64,000 nt of DNA, taken from assembly GCF_001612825.1 (NCBI RefSeq), contig NZ_BDBE01000040.1, positions 124,001-188,000 on the forward strand. Reading direction: 5' to 3'. This DNA comes from Nocardia caishijiensis NBRC 108228. GTDB lineage: Bacteria; Actinomycetota; Actinomycetes; Mycobacteriales; Mycobacteriaceae. Shown in pieces: positions 8,529 to 17,051 of this stretch; the first letter of the stretch is position 1; the number at the start of each line of letters is the position of its first letter. Made by a program: the position numbers and the translations under genes. A model generated the notes under the pieces. That model was given only the letters and a program-made list of their open reading frames with translations. It was not told the origin of the DNA and ran no database searches.

Positions 8529-10628
8529 TCAGTAGGCCGCAGCCGTCCGATCCTTCGTCGCATCGTCGCGTCGGGCGGGTGTGGTCGGCCACCAGACCGT
8601 GTCGCCGAGGAGCTCGAACAGGGCGGGGACCACCAGGGTTCGGACGACGAAGGTGTCGAGCAGGATGCCGATGCCGACGACGATGCCGAGCTGGGTGAGC
8701 GTGATCAGCGGCAGCACGCCGAGGACGCAGAACACCGCCGCCAGCACCGCGCCCGCGCTGGTGATCACCGCGCCGGTGGAGGCGACCGCACGGACCATGC
8801 CCTGGGTGGTGCCGTGGGTGCCCGCTTCCTCGCGCGCCCTGGTCACCAGGAAGATCGTGTAGTCCACGCCGAGTGCGACCAGGAACAGGAAACCGAACAG
8901 GGGCACATTGGTGTCCAGCGCCGGGAACCCGAAAACGGTGCCGCTGATCCAACTGCCAGCGCCCAGGGCGGCGAGCGCGCTCAGGACCGTGACGCCGACG
9001 AGCAGCACGGCCGCCGGGGCGGCGCGCAGCAAGGCGAGCAACACCAGCAGCACGACAACCAGGATCAGCGGGATGACCAGCGCTTGGTCCCGACGCGCGG
9101 CGTCACGGATATCGAGGGCTTCGGCATCGGAACCACCGACGAGCGCCTCGGCGTTCGGGACCGCGTCGAGTGTCGACCGCATCGCCTCCACCGTGGTGAA
9201 TGCCTCGGCCGAGCCGGGTTCCGCGTCCAGGACGACCGACCACCGGGTGGTACCGGAGTCGGAGGTTCCGGTCGGGGTGGCCCGCGAGATCCCGGGCACC
9301 GCGTCGAGTTCGGTCTGCACCGACGACGCGGTTTCCGTGCGGGCGATCACCACGGCGGGGTCGGCGGAGCCGGAGGGAAAGTGCGCGGCCAAGGTCCGCA
9401 GTCCGTCGACGGATTCGGCGTCCACCCGGAACTGCTCGGTGCGCGACAAACCGATGTCGGTGGTCGCGAGACCGGTGGCGAAGACGACGAGGACCGCCGA
9501 CGCGGCACCGGCGACGAGGGCCGGGCGGCGCACGACGCGCGTCGCGACGTGCGCCCACACGCCGTGTTCGGCCGGATCGCGACCGTCCGCTTGCGGCACG
9601 AACGGCCAGAAGACTTTTCGTCCGCACAGTGCCAGCGCCGGGGGCAGGGCGAGCAGGACGAAGACCAACGCGACGAGAAGTCCGGCCGCGGCGAACGCGC
9701 CGAGGCTGCGGGTGTTCGGCAGCGCCGCCAGCAGCAGGGTGAGCAGGGCGAGCACGACGGTGACATTGCTGGCCAGAATCGCGGGCGCGGCATGGCGCAC
9801 GGCGGCGCGCAGCGCGTCGCGATGGTCGTCGTGGCGATGCAGTTCGTCGCGGTAGCGGGAGACGAGCAGCAGGGCGTAGTTGGTGCCCGCGCCGAAGACG
9901 AGAACACTGGTGATACCCGAGGTGGAGCCGTCGAAGGTGAGGCCGGTGAGCTGGGCCAGTGCGGTGCCGACGCTGGTGGCGACACGGTCGGCGAGGCCGA
10001 CGACCGTCAGTGGGACGAGCCAGAGCACCGGTGAGCGGTAGGTCAGGATCAGCAGGACCATCACCATGAGTGCGGTGACGATCAGCAGCAGGGTGTTGGC
10101 GCCGGAGAAGGAGTCGGCGATATCGGCGCCGAAGGCGGGGCCGCCGGTCACCTGCACGCGCAGTGGTTCGGGCAGGTCCGTGGCGACGGTGGTGCGCAGT
10201 TCGTCGATGCGATCGGTGAGCGCGAACCCGTTCAGGTCCACCGAAACCGGGATCTGGGCGATGGCTGCGCGACCGTCGGGGGCCGCGACGACACGCGGCC
10301 CGTTCGACGTGGGCACCTCGGCCCGGGTGAGCGCGGCGTCCACAGCGGCCAGGTCGGACGGGGTGAGCACGCCGTCGTCGGTGCGCGTGGCCACCAGGAT
10401 CGCGGCGGCTTCGTCCGCGCCGGGGAACTCGTCGGCGGCCGCGGCGGCCCGGGCGGATTCCGCCGACGACGGCAGCGACACCGGCGCCTGCCCGGCGCTC
10501 TCGTTGCTGCCGGTGAACGCGATCACGGCCACGGCGGCCACGAACACCGCCAGTAGCAGCGCCCACGATCGCCGCCCGGTCACCACTCGGGCGAACCGGT
10601 CCCATCCCTGCCTGTCATCGCGTCGCAT
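8529..10628 (-). CDS. MMPL family RND-type transporter
   Basis: A membrane transporter of about 699 residues with the two-repeat MMPL layout: one N-terminal membrane segment, a periplasmic loop (about residues 45-180), a five-helix block, then the whole pattern repeated. Such proteins export lipids or drugs. The divergent MarR gene 91 bp away and an inverted repeat between them suggest substrate-inducible efflux. ATG 10628 and GTG 10631 are both possible starts; neither has a clear ribosome binding site. The length is that of the short actinobacterial MMPL group, not the ~950-residue mycobacterial MmpL lipid exporters. Confidence 0.9.
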   Translation of the reverse strand: MRRDDRQGWDRFARVVTGRRSWALLLAVFVAAVAVIAFTGSNESAGQAPVSLPSSAESARAAAAADEFPGADEAAAILVATRTDDGVLTPSDLAAVDAALTRAEVPTSNGPRVVAAPDGRAAIAQIPVSVDLNGFALTDRIDELRTTVATDLPEPLRVQVTGGPAFGADIADSFSGANTLLLIVTALMVMVLLILTYRSPVLWLVPLTVVGLADRVATSVGTALAQLTGLTFDGSTSGITSVLVFGAGTNYALLLVSRYRDELHRHDDHRDALRAAVRHAAPAILASNVTVVLALLTLLLAALPNTRSLGAFAAAGLLVALVFVLLALPPALALCGRKVFWPFVPQADGRDPAEHGVWAHVATRVVRRPALVAGAASAVLVVFATGLATTDIGLSRTEQFRVDAESVDGLRTLAAHFPSGSADPAVVIARTETASSVQTELDAVPGISRATPTGTSDSGTTRWSVVLDAEPGSAEAFTTVEAMRSTLDAVPNAEALVGGSDAEALDIRDAARRDQALVIPLILVVVLLVLLALLRAAPAAVLLVGVTVLSALAALGAGSWISGTVFGFPALDTNVPLFGFLFLVALGVDYTIFLVTRAREEAGTHGTTQGMVRAVASTGAVITSAGAVLAAVFCVLGVLPLITLTQLGIVVGIGILLDTFVVRTLVVPALFELLGDTVWWPTTPARRDDATKDRTAAAY

Positions 10629-10644
10629 CACGCCGACAACTATT

Positions 10645-10664
10645 TCAGAAACTTAACTATCTGA
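10645..10664. promoter_or_regulatory. inverted repeat between MMPL and MarR genes, possible MarR operator
   Basis: The 91-bp gap between the two divergent genes is strikingly AT-rich for this window. It contains TCAGA and TCTGA arms separated by 10 bp, and the hexamer AACTAT occurs twice (about 10639 and 10655) in direct orientation. MarR regulators usually bind such short dyads between themselves and the gene they control. This is inference from position and symmetry. Confidence 0.4.
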
Positions 10665-10719
10665 CAATGTCGAGCCTCCGAGGCGGCTAAGCTCACAGGC
10701 GGATCGAGAGGAGACACGC

Positions 10720-11232
10720 GTGGGCGACCAGAACACCGAGAACACCGACCCGGCCCGCGATCGGTCGGAGCTGGAGACCGAGATCGCCCGCGACCTGCGG
10801 GCGCTGACCGCGATCTCCGAACAGATCGGTCACGTCTTCGCCCGCTCGAACGACCTGCGCCCCAATGACTTCCGTGCCCTGATGCATGTCGCGACCGCAC
10901 AGGCCGAAGGCACACCCGTCACCGCGGGCCGGTTGAGCGCGCTGATGGGGGTATCCGCGCCCGCGGTCACGTACCTGGTCGAGCGGATGATCGAATCCGG
11001 CCATCTCGAGCGAGTACCCGACGCCACCGACCGCAGGCGTGTGCACCTGGGCTACACCGACCACGGCATGTCCGTGGCAGCCGGTTTCTTCGGCCCGCTC
11101 AGCACCCGCACCCGGGCGGCGATGGCCGAGCTGCCCGCCGCCGACCTCGAGGCAGCCCACCGCGTATTCGTCGCGATCACCAGCGCACTGCGCGATTTCT
11201 ACAGCGAATTACCCACCCGACCCGACCGCTGA
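10720..11232 (+). CDS. MarR family transcriptional regulator
   Basis: A 170-residue winged-helix regulator. The central DNA-binding part runs from about residue 60 to 115 (LSALMGVSAPAVTYLVERM recognition region and the wing DATDRRRVHLGYT). It begins with GTG 10720 behind GAGAGGAG. It is divergent from the MMPL transporter gene, the classic arrangement for a repressor of an efflux pump that is released by the pump's substrate. It could also be autoregulated through the same intergenic region. Confidence 0.9.
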   Translation: MGDQNTENTDPARDRSELETEIARDLRALTAISEQIGHVFARSNDLRPNDFRALMHVATAQAEGTPVTAGRLSALMGVSAPAVTYLVERMIESGHLERVPDATDRRRVHLGYTDHGMSVAAGFFGPLSTRTRAAMAELPAADLEAAHRVFVAITSALRDFYSELPTRPDR

Positions 11233-11249
11233 GCGGACCACACCGCGCC

Positions 11250-11393
11250 CTACCGCCGGGCGAACCTGATCAGGATGGCGGCGACGACCAGCCAGCCCGC
11301 GACATAGGCCGCGGCGCGCACCGGGTGCCAGTTGTCGATGAGCAGGACGGTGCCGAGAGCGGCGAGGCCGAGGAGCATGAGCGCGATCCGCAT
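11250..11393 (-). CDS. small membrane protein (47 aa)
   Basis: A short open frame of 47 residues starting MRIALMLLGLAALG and ending in FARR. It has two hydrophobic stretches (about residues 3-18 and 27-43) separated by a short polar turn, the layout of a small two-helix membrane protein. A TTG at 11429 would extend it by 12 charged residues. It lies convergent to the MarR gene, 18 bp after its stop. No family is recognised; the support is only the codon pattern and hydrophobicity. Confidence 0.45.
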   Translation of the reverse strand: MRIALMLLGLAALGTVLLIDNWHPVRAAAYVAGWLVVAAILIRFARR

Positions 11394-11492
11394 GCGGTCG
11401 ATCTTCCTGGTGCGAGGCAGATCACACAAGATGCCGAGATGCGCTGCCCCGCAACGATCATGCGGCTCGCGCGATGCGGAACGTGGCCGCCG

Positions 11493-13196
11493 TCAACCGC
11501 GCAGCGCCGAGAGGAATATCGCCGGAAGCTTCCCCCAGCTCGGGGCGGCCGCGAACTCGGCGAGGCGGCGGCCGGTACGGGCCGCGGTCCGGTTGGTGAC
11601 GAACCACGGTGGCCGTGGGGCGAGGGTGAACTCACCGCGGACGACCGAGCGCGGGAACGGACGGAACGGGCCGTGGACGACGGTTCGCTCCGTGTGATCG
11701 AGCAGGACCGCGTTGTGCACCACCCCGATTCCGCTCTGCGCGTCGTGGATCGGGTGGCCGGGAAACGCGCCCCAGGTGGCGCGGGCGGTGAGGTAGCCGA
11801 CGGCGGTCCAGGCGTTGATGCCGATTGTTCCGTAGCGCAGGTCGGCGACGATCTCGTCGAAACCGGAGCCCAGCTGCCGCAGGGTGCGCGGGTGGACGAC
11901 GATATTGGCACCAAGGGTTCCAGTCAGCTGCTCGTTGGCGAACTCGACCGCGGCGGTGAGGAATCGCGCCCCCTGCCCGGGCACCTGCGCGACGGCGAGC
12001 ACGGGCCCGAAGTATTCCTCGGTGAAGGCGACATCCTTGTCGGCGAGGTCGGTCAGCAGGACCCGGTCCGCCCGGCGTTCGGCACCGGGATGGTCGGCAA
12101 CGGCTTTGGCACGACGGTCTTCGCTTCCCGGGTAATAGGGCATGCGCGAGGGCGCGTTCGCGAACGCCACGCGCAGCGCCGCCAGGAACTCGTCCTTCTG
12201 CGCCCAGTCGCTGCTGATCACGACCACCTGCGACGCCACGCAGTTGTAGCCGTTGTTGTGCAGCTTCTGGGTGACGACGTGTTCGGCCTGATAGGCCAGA
12301 TCGCGTGCCGACCACCTTCCCGGCACGACGATCGTCGGGCACACCCCACCCAGTTCGCTGCTGATCGGCTTGGTCAGCAGCGGTTCGGCGCGTTCCCTGC
12401 GGGCGGCACCGTCGGCGCCTGGCCCGAACACGATGGCATCGTGTGATCGCACACTGCCGGTGATGTGGACGTGCCCGATGTCGGGATGATTCACCGCGGC
12501 CTGCCCGACATCCACACCGCCGGTGACGATCTCGACCAGACCGGGCTGGATGAAGCGGGCGAAGATCTGCTCGAACACCGGCAGCATCGGATCGGTGAGC
12601 GGGTTCAGCTTCAGCAACACGACCCGGTTGTGGGCGAACAGTTCATACAGGGTGTCCAGCGGCGCGATCGAGAGGACGTTGCCCGCGCCGAGCACCACCC
12701 CGACGCCACCGGTTTCGGCAGGACGGCGTTGGGCCAGGCCCGCGCTGTCGCGCAATTCCCCCGCCGACACTCCCGGCTGCGACCACACCTCGGCCGAGAA
12801 TCCGTGCAGCAGCAGCCGGTCGAAGACGGTGTGCGGCAACACCTGGATCGCGGTCCGGTCGCCGGGCGCGGACGACAGTACGAACCCGTCGAGCGGGCTG
12901 CGGTCTTCCAGCAACGCGGTCAGCGACTGCGACAACGCGCCGATGCCGCTGAGCATCGCATAGGGTCCGCTGATCCATTCCTCGCCCACCAGTGGGGAAT
13001 CGGCCGCGAGACCTTTGATCCCGCAGGCGATGTCCACCCACTCCTCGGCGTGCTGCCACGTCGACGCCGACAGTGCGTCGAGCAGGTCGATGCGGTCCCG
13101 CAGCGACAGACCCGCCCAGGTCCGCTCACCCAGCCGTAGCCGCGCGACGGCGCTGCTCACCGGCGGATCACTCACGCCCGGTTGTGATGTCGTCAT
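11493..13196 (-). CDS. aldehyde dehydrogenase family protein (divergent)
   Basis: A 567-residue NAD(P)-dependent aldehyde dehydrogenase homologue. Recognisable are the general-base region SELGG and the catalytic cysteine region NNGYNCVASQ; in the common family the latter reads GQxCxA, so this is a divergent branch, and it is about 70 residues longer than usual, with a C-terminal extension. ATG 13196 starts 11 bp after the stop of the amine oxidase gene. Since amine oxidases release aldehydes, the natural reading is that this enzyme oxidises that aldehyde to the acid. Substrate is inferred from context only. Confidence 0.82.
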   Translation of the reverse strand: MTTSQPGVSDPPVSSAVARLRLGERTWAGLSLRDRIDLLDALSASTWQHAEEWVDIACGIKGLAADSPLVGEEWISGPYAMLSGIGALSQSLTALLEDRSPLDGFVLSSAPGDRTAIQVLPHTVFDRLLLHGFSAEVWSQPGVSAGELRDSAGLAQRRPAETGGVGVVLGAGNVLSIAPLDTLYELFAHNRVVLLKLNPLTDPMLPVFEQIFARFIQPGLVEIVTGGVDVGQAAVNHPDIGHVHITGSVRSHDAIVFGPGADGAARRERAEPLLTKPISSELGGVCPTIVVPGRWSARDLAYQAEHVVTQKLHNNGYNCVASQVVVISSDWAQKDEFLAALRVAFANAPSRMPYYPGSEDRRAKAVADHPGAERRADRVLLTDLADKDVAFTEEYFGPVLAVAQVPGQGARFLTAAVEFANEQLTGTLGANIVVHPRTLRQLGSGFDEIVADLRYGTIGINAWTAVGYLTARATWGAFPGHPIHDAQSGIGVVHNAVLLDHTERTVVHGPFRPFPRSVVRGEFTLAPRPPWFVTNRTAARTGRRLAEFAAAPSWGKLPAIFLSALRG

Positions 13197-13207
13197 GTCG
13201 AGCCTCC

Positions 13208-14563
13208 TCAGGAATCCATACGATCGAGTACTTCGGCCGCGGCGCGGCGGCCGGACCTGACCGCGCCGTCCATGTAGCCGTTCCAGACCTGCGCTGTCTC
13301 CGCGCCCGCCCAGTGGATGCGGCCGATCGGTGCCGACAGCGCCGCGCCGTACTGCGTCCACACCCCGGCCCCGAGTCGGCCGCCGTAGCAACCACGACTG
13401 AATTCCTCGTCCATCCAGTTCAATTCGAGGTAATCGAGGGGCTCCGCGGCCTGGGGTCCGAACAGTTCCGTCAGGCTCGCGACCGCCGCGGCCCGACGTT
13501 CACCGATGCTCCAACCGGCCGCGACCCGCGCGTGCGCACCCTCGAAGAACGCGACGAGCACACCGCACGACCCGTCCGACGGGGAATTGTCGAGCACGAC
13601 GCTGAGAGCGTCGTCGAGGTCGAAAGCGAAACCACTGAGTCCGGCTTCCCGCCAGAACGGAGTCGGATAGGCGATCTGGACCTTGATGACCGACCCCATC
13701 GGGATCTGCTGGGTGAGCCCGTCGCGTGCTCCCGGCAGCGCGGGCCGGTAGTCCAGCCGCCCGGCCAGCGTCGGTGGGATCGTCACGATGACATACCGCG
13801 CCGTGACCACCTGGTCGGCGAAATCGACGCGGACGCCGTTCTCGTCGTGGGTGATCGAACGGACCGCCGCGTTCAGCGTGACGACCTCCTCGCCTAGTTC
13901 GGCGGCGAGCCGTTCGCAGATCTGGTGTGTGCCACCCTCGACCCGCAGCTCTTGGGCCCCGCCCGCGACCCCGACGAGGATGTCGAGCATGCCGCCGGAC
14001 TTGACGTAGAACAGGAAGTGCAGCAGCGACATCTCCGAGGCCTCCGCGGAGAACAGCGCGGGCACCACGGTGGCCCAGAACGCGAGCGCCTCAGCGTTGT
14101 CGGTGTTCGCGCGCAACCACTCGTCCAGGGTTCGACGGTCGAGCTCGGCCGCCTTCGGTGAGGTCCAGGGCGCCGACAACGAGATGGTGGCGGCGAGCTT
14201 CTCGAGCTCGAGCTGTAGACGGCCCGCCTCCAGGGCTGCTTCGAACGAGAGGCCGAAGGTCACGTCGTCGTAGCGGGTGACCGTCCCCCGGTAGCGGGTC
14301 ACCCCCTGACCGGTGTCGAAGGTCGGGAAGGTCGTCAAGCCGAGCTCCTCGACGAGACCGAGGACCTCGGTTTGGGTCCGCCCGATCCACTGTCCACCCA
14401 GTTCGACCGCGACCCCGTTCGCGAGCGTGCCGCCCGCGGTCCGTCCGGCGACGCGATCTCGCGCTTCGAGCACGCGGACCGTGCGCCCCTCGGCTCTCAG
14501 TGCCCGCGCCGCGGTCAACCCGGCAAGGCCCGCTCCCACCACCACAACATCCACTTCAGTCAT
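13208..14563 (-). CDS. flavin-containing monoamine oxidase
   Basis: An FAD-dependent amine oxidase of 451 residues. The dinucleotide-binding motif is at residues 10-15 (GAGLAG), the second FAD motif ELGGQWIGR follows at about 57-65, and the C-terminal FAD contact HWAGAETA is near residue 425. It would oxidise a primary amine (tyramine or putrescine type) to an aldehyde, ammonia and hydrogen peroxide. ATG 14563 has GAAGGAT upstream. It heads an operon with the aldehyde dehydrogenase and is divergent from a TetR gene, probably its repressor. Confidence 0.9.
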   Translation of the reverse strand: MTEVDVVVVGAGLAGLTAARALRAEGRTVRVLEARDRVAGRTAGGTLANGVAVELGGQWIGRTQTEVLGLVEELGLTTFPTFDTGQGVTRYRGTVTRYDDVTFGLSFEAALEAGRLQLELEKLAATISLSAPWTSPKAAELDRRTLDEWLRANTDNAEALAFWATVVPALFSAEASEMSLLHFLFYVKSGGMLDILVGVAGGAQELRVEGGTHQICERLAAELGEEVVTLNAAVRSITHDENGVRVDFADQVVTARYVIVTIPPTLAGRLDYRPALPGARDGLTQQIPMGSVIKVQIAYPTPFWREAGLSGFAFDLDDALSVVLDNSPSDGSCGVLVAFFEGAHARVAAGWSIGERRAAAVASLTELFGPQAAEPLDYLELNWMDEEFSRGCYGGRLGAGVWTQYGAALSAPIGRIHWAGAETAQVWNGYMDGAVRSGRRAAAEVLDRMDS

Positions 14564-14607
14564 GCCGATCCTTCGCGAATTCAGTCGGTTGTATGACTGT
14601 AAGATAG

Positions 14608-14630
14608 GTCGCACATACCGGGTGTGCAAC
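14608..14630. promoter_or_regulatory. 23-bp inverted repeat between amine oxidase and TetR genes, probable operator
   Basis: Arms GTCGCACA and TGTGCAAC are separated by 7 bp and match as an inverted repeat at seven of eight positions. The site lies in the 110-bp gap between the divergent oxidase and TetR genes, where TetR repressors usually bind both promoters. Inference from symmetry and location. Confidence 0.5.
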
Positions 14631-14673
14631 AGTTGTCGGAAAATTCGTGTACCGGTCGTGCGAGGAGTGGTCC

Positions 14674-15324
14674 GTGGTCTACGTCAAAGCGTCCGAGCGC
14701 GAGGACCAGATCGTCGCGGCGGCCGTGCAGGTGCTCAGCGACGTGGGAGTCCCCGCGACCACCTTGCGCGCCGTGGCCGCGGAGGCCGGGATCCCTCTCG
14801 GGACGCTGCAGTACGTGTTTCCCACCAAGGACAAATTGCTGCGCGCGGTGATCACCACCGTGATCGAGGAGATCTCGCGGGCGCTGCGGTCGCGCCTCGA
14901 ACTCGACAGGGGTGTCGAACACGCACTCCGCGAAGGTGTGACGAGTTTCTGGGAGAAGCTGGTGGACAGCCGGATCGGACTGCAGATCATGCAGTACGAA
15001 CTGATGACGTATTCGCTGCGCACCGAGGGCGCGACCGATCTGGCACGACTGCAGTACGAGCGGTACGGCGCGGTGGTCACCGAGTTCTGCGAGCAGGCGG
15101 CCCGTGCCGCCGACGAACGGTGCGCGATCGGCTTCGACACTCTGGGGCGACTGGCTCTCGCCCAGATCGACGGCTTGATCCTGCAGCACGTGGCCGACCC
15201 CGATGCCGATCGCGCCCGCCACGACCTGAACCTCGCGGTGGACATGCTGATCCTGTTCGCCGACCCCCAGCCGGTCGTCCGCAGAACACGCCGTCCCGGC
15301 ACGACGCCCACCAACACGCGGTAG
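14674..15324 (+). CDS. TetR family transcriptional regulator
   Basis: A 216-residue TetR-type repressor. The N-terminal helix-turn-helix covers about residues 8-55 (TTLRAVAAEAGIPLGTLQYVF), followed by the helical ligand domain. GTG 14674 has AGGAG six bases upstream; GTG 14647 further upstream lacks a site. It is divergent from the amine oxidase/aldehyde dehydrogenase operon, with a good inverted repeat between them, so it most likely controls amine oxidation in response to an amine or aldehyde. Confidence 0.88.
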   Translation: MVYVKASEREDQIVAAAVQVLSDVGVPATTLRAVAAEAGIPLGTLQYVFPTKDKLLRAVITTVIEEISRALRSRLELDRGVEHALREGVTSFWEKLVDSRIGLQIMQYELMTYSLRTEGATDLARLQYERYGAVVTEFCEQAARAADERCAIGFDTLGRLALAQIDGLILQHVADPDADRARHDLNLAVDMLILFADPQPVVRRTRRPGTTPTNTR

Positions 15325-15501
15325 CCGCACCGCCGCCATCCGCCTATTGCGCGATGTGGAATCACGTCCTATCGTCGATTCATACGTTCGACTGACTCTA
15401 CGGCTACCCTCGGGTCGCGAGGGCTCACCGACGGAGACCGGCAGCTGTCCGAGCGCCGCCGGTCGGGCAGATCCTGGTTCACGCTTTTGGAGTGAGGCGG
15501 C

Positions 15502-16851
15502 ATGACTCGATCCACCGATCAACCCACACAGCCGGTCCACACAGCCTCGGTGGCGGTGATCGGCGCCGGGATGGCCGGGCTGATCGCCGCCCGGCGGCTG
15601 CGCGCCCACGGCGTGGACGTGATCGTCCTCGAATCCGGGTCGCGTCCCGGTGGACGGGTGCTGGCCGAGACCACCGTCCTCGGGTCACGCGTCGACCTCG
15701 GCGGCCAGTGGATCGGTCGCGGGCACCACCGGCTCGCGTCATTGGCCACCCAGCTGGGTGTCACCGTCTTCGCGATGCGCACCCCGACCGTCCCGACGCT
15801 CATCGACGGCGACGTCTCGATTCGGAACTCGACACCATCGGTGATCGCCACCGCGGCCGCACTGCTGTGCTGCGAAGCGGCGTCGCGACTGGGAGCACCG
15901 CGCGCATGGAAGAAACACAGTGTGGCGGCCTGTCTGCGTCATGTCCCGAATCGCCGCGCTCGACGCCTGCTCGAGGTCCTCGCCTCGACCTCCAGCACCG
16001 CCGATCTCGATCGCTATTCGATGCACGCCTTCCTCGCGGCGATCCGCTATCAGGGCGGACTCCTGCCGATGCTCTCCACCGCCGGCGGCGCACAGGAAAG
16101 CCTGGTGGTGGAGGGTGTGGGCACGCTCGCAGAGCGGCTCGCCGCCGAACTCGGCGACCGAGTCGTGTTCGACAGCGAGGTCACGGCGCTGGATCGCGAC
16201 GACACCGGCGTCACGATCCACTCGTCATCCGGTGTCCACCGCGCCGCGAAAGTGATCGTCACCGTCGCCGCGCCGGTGGCCGCACGCATCGAGCACCGGC
16301 CCCCGCTGCCCGGTGAACGAATCCGCCTGCAGGACAACACCTATATGGGGTCGGTCTACAAGGCGATCGCGGTCTACGACCGCCCGTTCTGGCGCGAGCA
16401 CGGCCATGCCGAATCGATGGTGCTCGCCGAGCCCGGCATGGCCGTCTTCGACACCTCCGCGCCTGACGGGCCGGGTCACCTCTGCGTTCTCGTCGCCGGT
16501 CCCGAGGCGCGCGAGCTCGATCGACACGGCATCGAGGCCCGCCGCGCGGCGGTGCTCGACCCGCTCGTGCACCATCTGGGCACCGAGATCCTCGAACCCC
16601 GAGGCTGGCACGAGAAGGCATGGCACCTGGACGAACACGTCGGTGGTGGCTACTCGGCCCTTCCGGACATCGGCGCCGACGACGGCTACTTCCCCTTCAC
16701 CTCGACCCCGATCGGGCACTTGCACTGGGCGGGTACCGAAACCGCCCGCGAGCATGCCGGTTACATCGAAGGGGCCATCGAATCCGGTGAGCGCGCGGCC
16801 GAGGAAGTGTGGCGACGCCTCACCGGATCCGACGCGGACCCGGGTGAGTGA
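15502..16851 (+). CDS. second flavin-containing monoamine oxidase
   Basis: A 449-residue FAD amine oxidase, a clear paralogue of the one at 13208-14563. It has GAGMAG at about residues 21-26, DLGGQWIGR at about 67-75 and the C-terminal HWAGTETA. ATG 15502 follows GGAGTGAGG at a normal distance. It lies downstream of the TetR gene on the same strand with a 177-bp gap, so it may have its own promoter. Two related oxidases flanking one regulator suggest different amines or a duplicated module. Confidence 0.88.
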   Translation: MTRSTDQPTQPVHTASVAVIGAGMAGLIAARRLRAHGVDVIVLESGSRPGGRVLAETTVLGSRVDLGGQWIGRGHHRLASLATQLGVTVFAMRTPTVPTLIDGDVSIRNSTPSVIATAAALLCCEAASRLGAPRAWKKHSVAACLRHVPNRRARRLLEVLASTSSTADLDRYSMHAFLAAIRYQGGLLPMLSTAGGAQESLVVEGVGTLAERLAAELGDRVVFDSEVTALDRDDTGVTIHSSSGVHRAAKVIVTVAAPVAARIEHRPPLPGERIRLQDNTYMGSVYKAIAVYDRPFWREHGHAESMVLAEPGMAVFDTSAPDGPGHLCVLVAGPEARELDRHGIEARRAAVLDPLVHHLGTEILEPRGWHEKAWHLDEHVGGGYSALPDIGADDGYFPFTSTPIGHLHWAGTETAREHAGYIEGAIESGERAAEEVWRRLTGSDADPGE

Positions 16852-17051
16852 ACGGTGACCATCCGACGCACTCACCGCGAACGTTCGAGGCTCGTCGGCA
16901 CCGCTCGCGCCGACCGGTCACCCGATGTCGCGGCGTCGGCCAGTGATGGCACATCGCGCTGGTAGTCGCCGGTAGCGCTGCGCGCGACTGTCAGCGGATC
17001 CTCAGGTTCGCCTGGAATCGTCGGTGGCGTACCGGACAGAGGAGTCGTTAC

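Noticed and set aside
8814..10034. 406-codon plus-strand frame opposite the MMPL gene
   Set aside because: Charged low-complexity translation with no membrane segments or domain; mirrors the MMPL codons.
8529..10628. Mycobacterial MmpL mycolate or trehalose-lipid exporter
   Set aside because: About 700 residues, no C-terminal cytoplasmic domain, and no lipid-synthesis genes nearby; a general MMPL call is safer.
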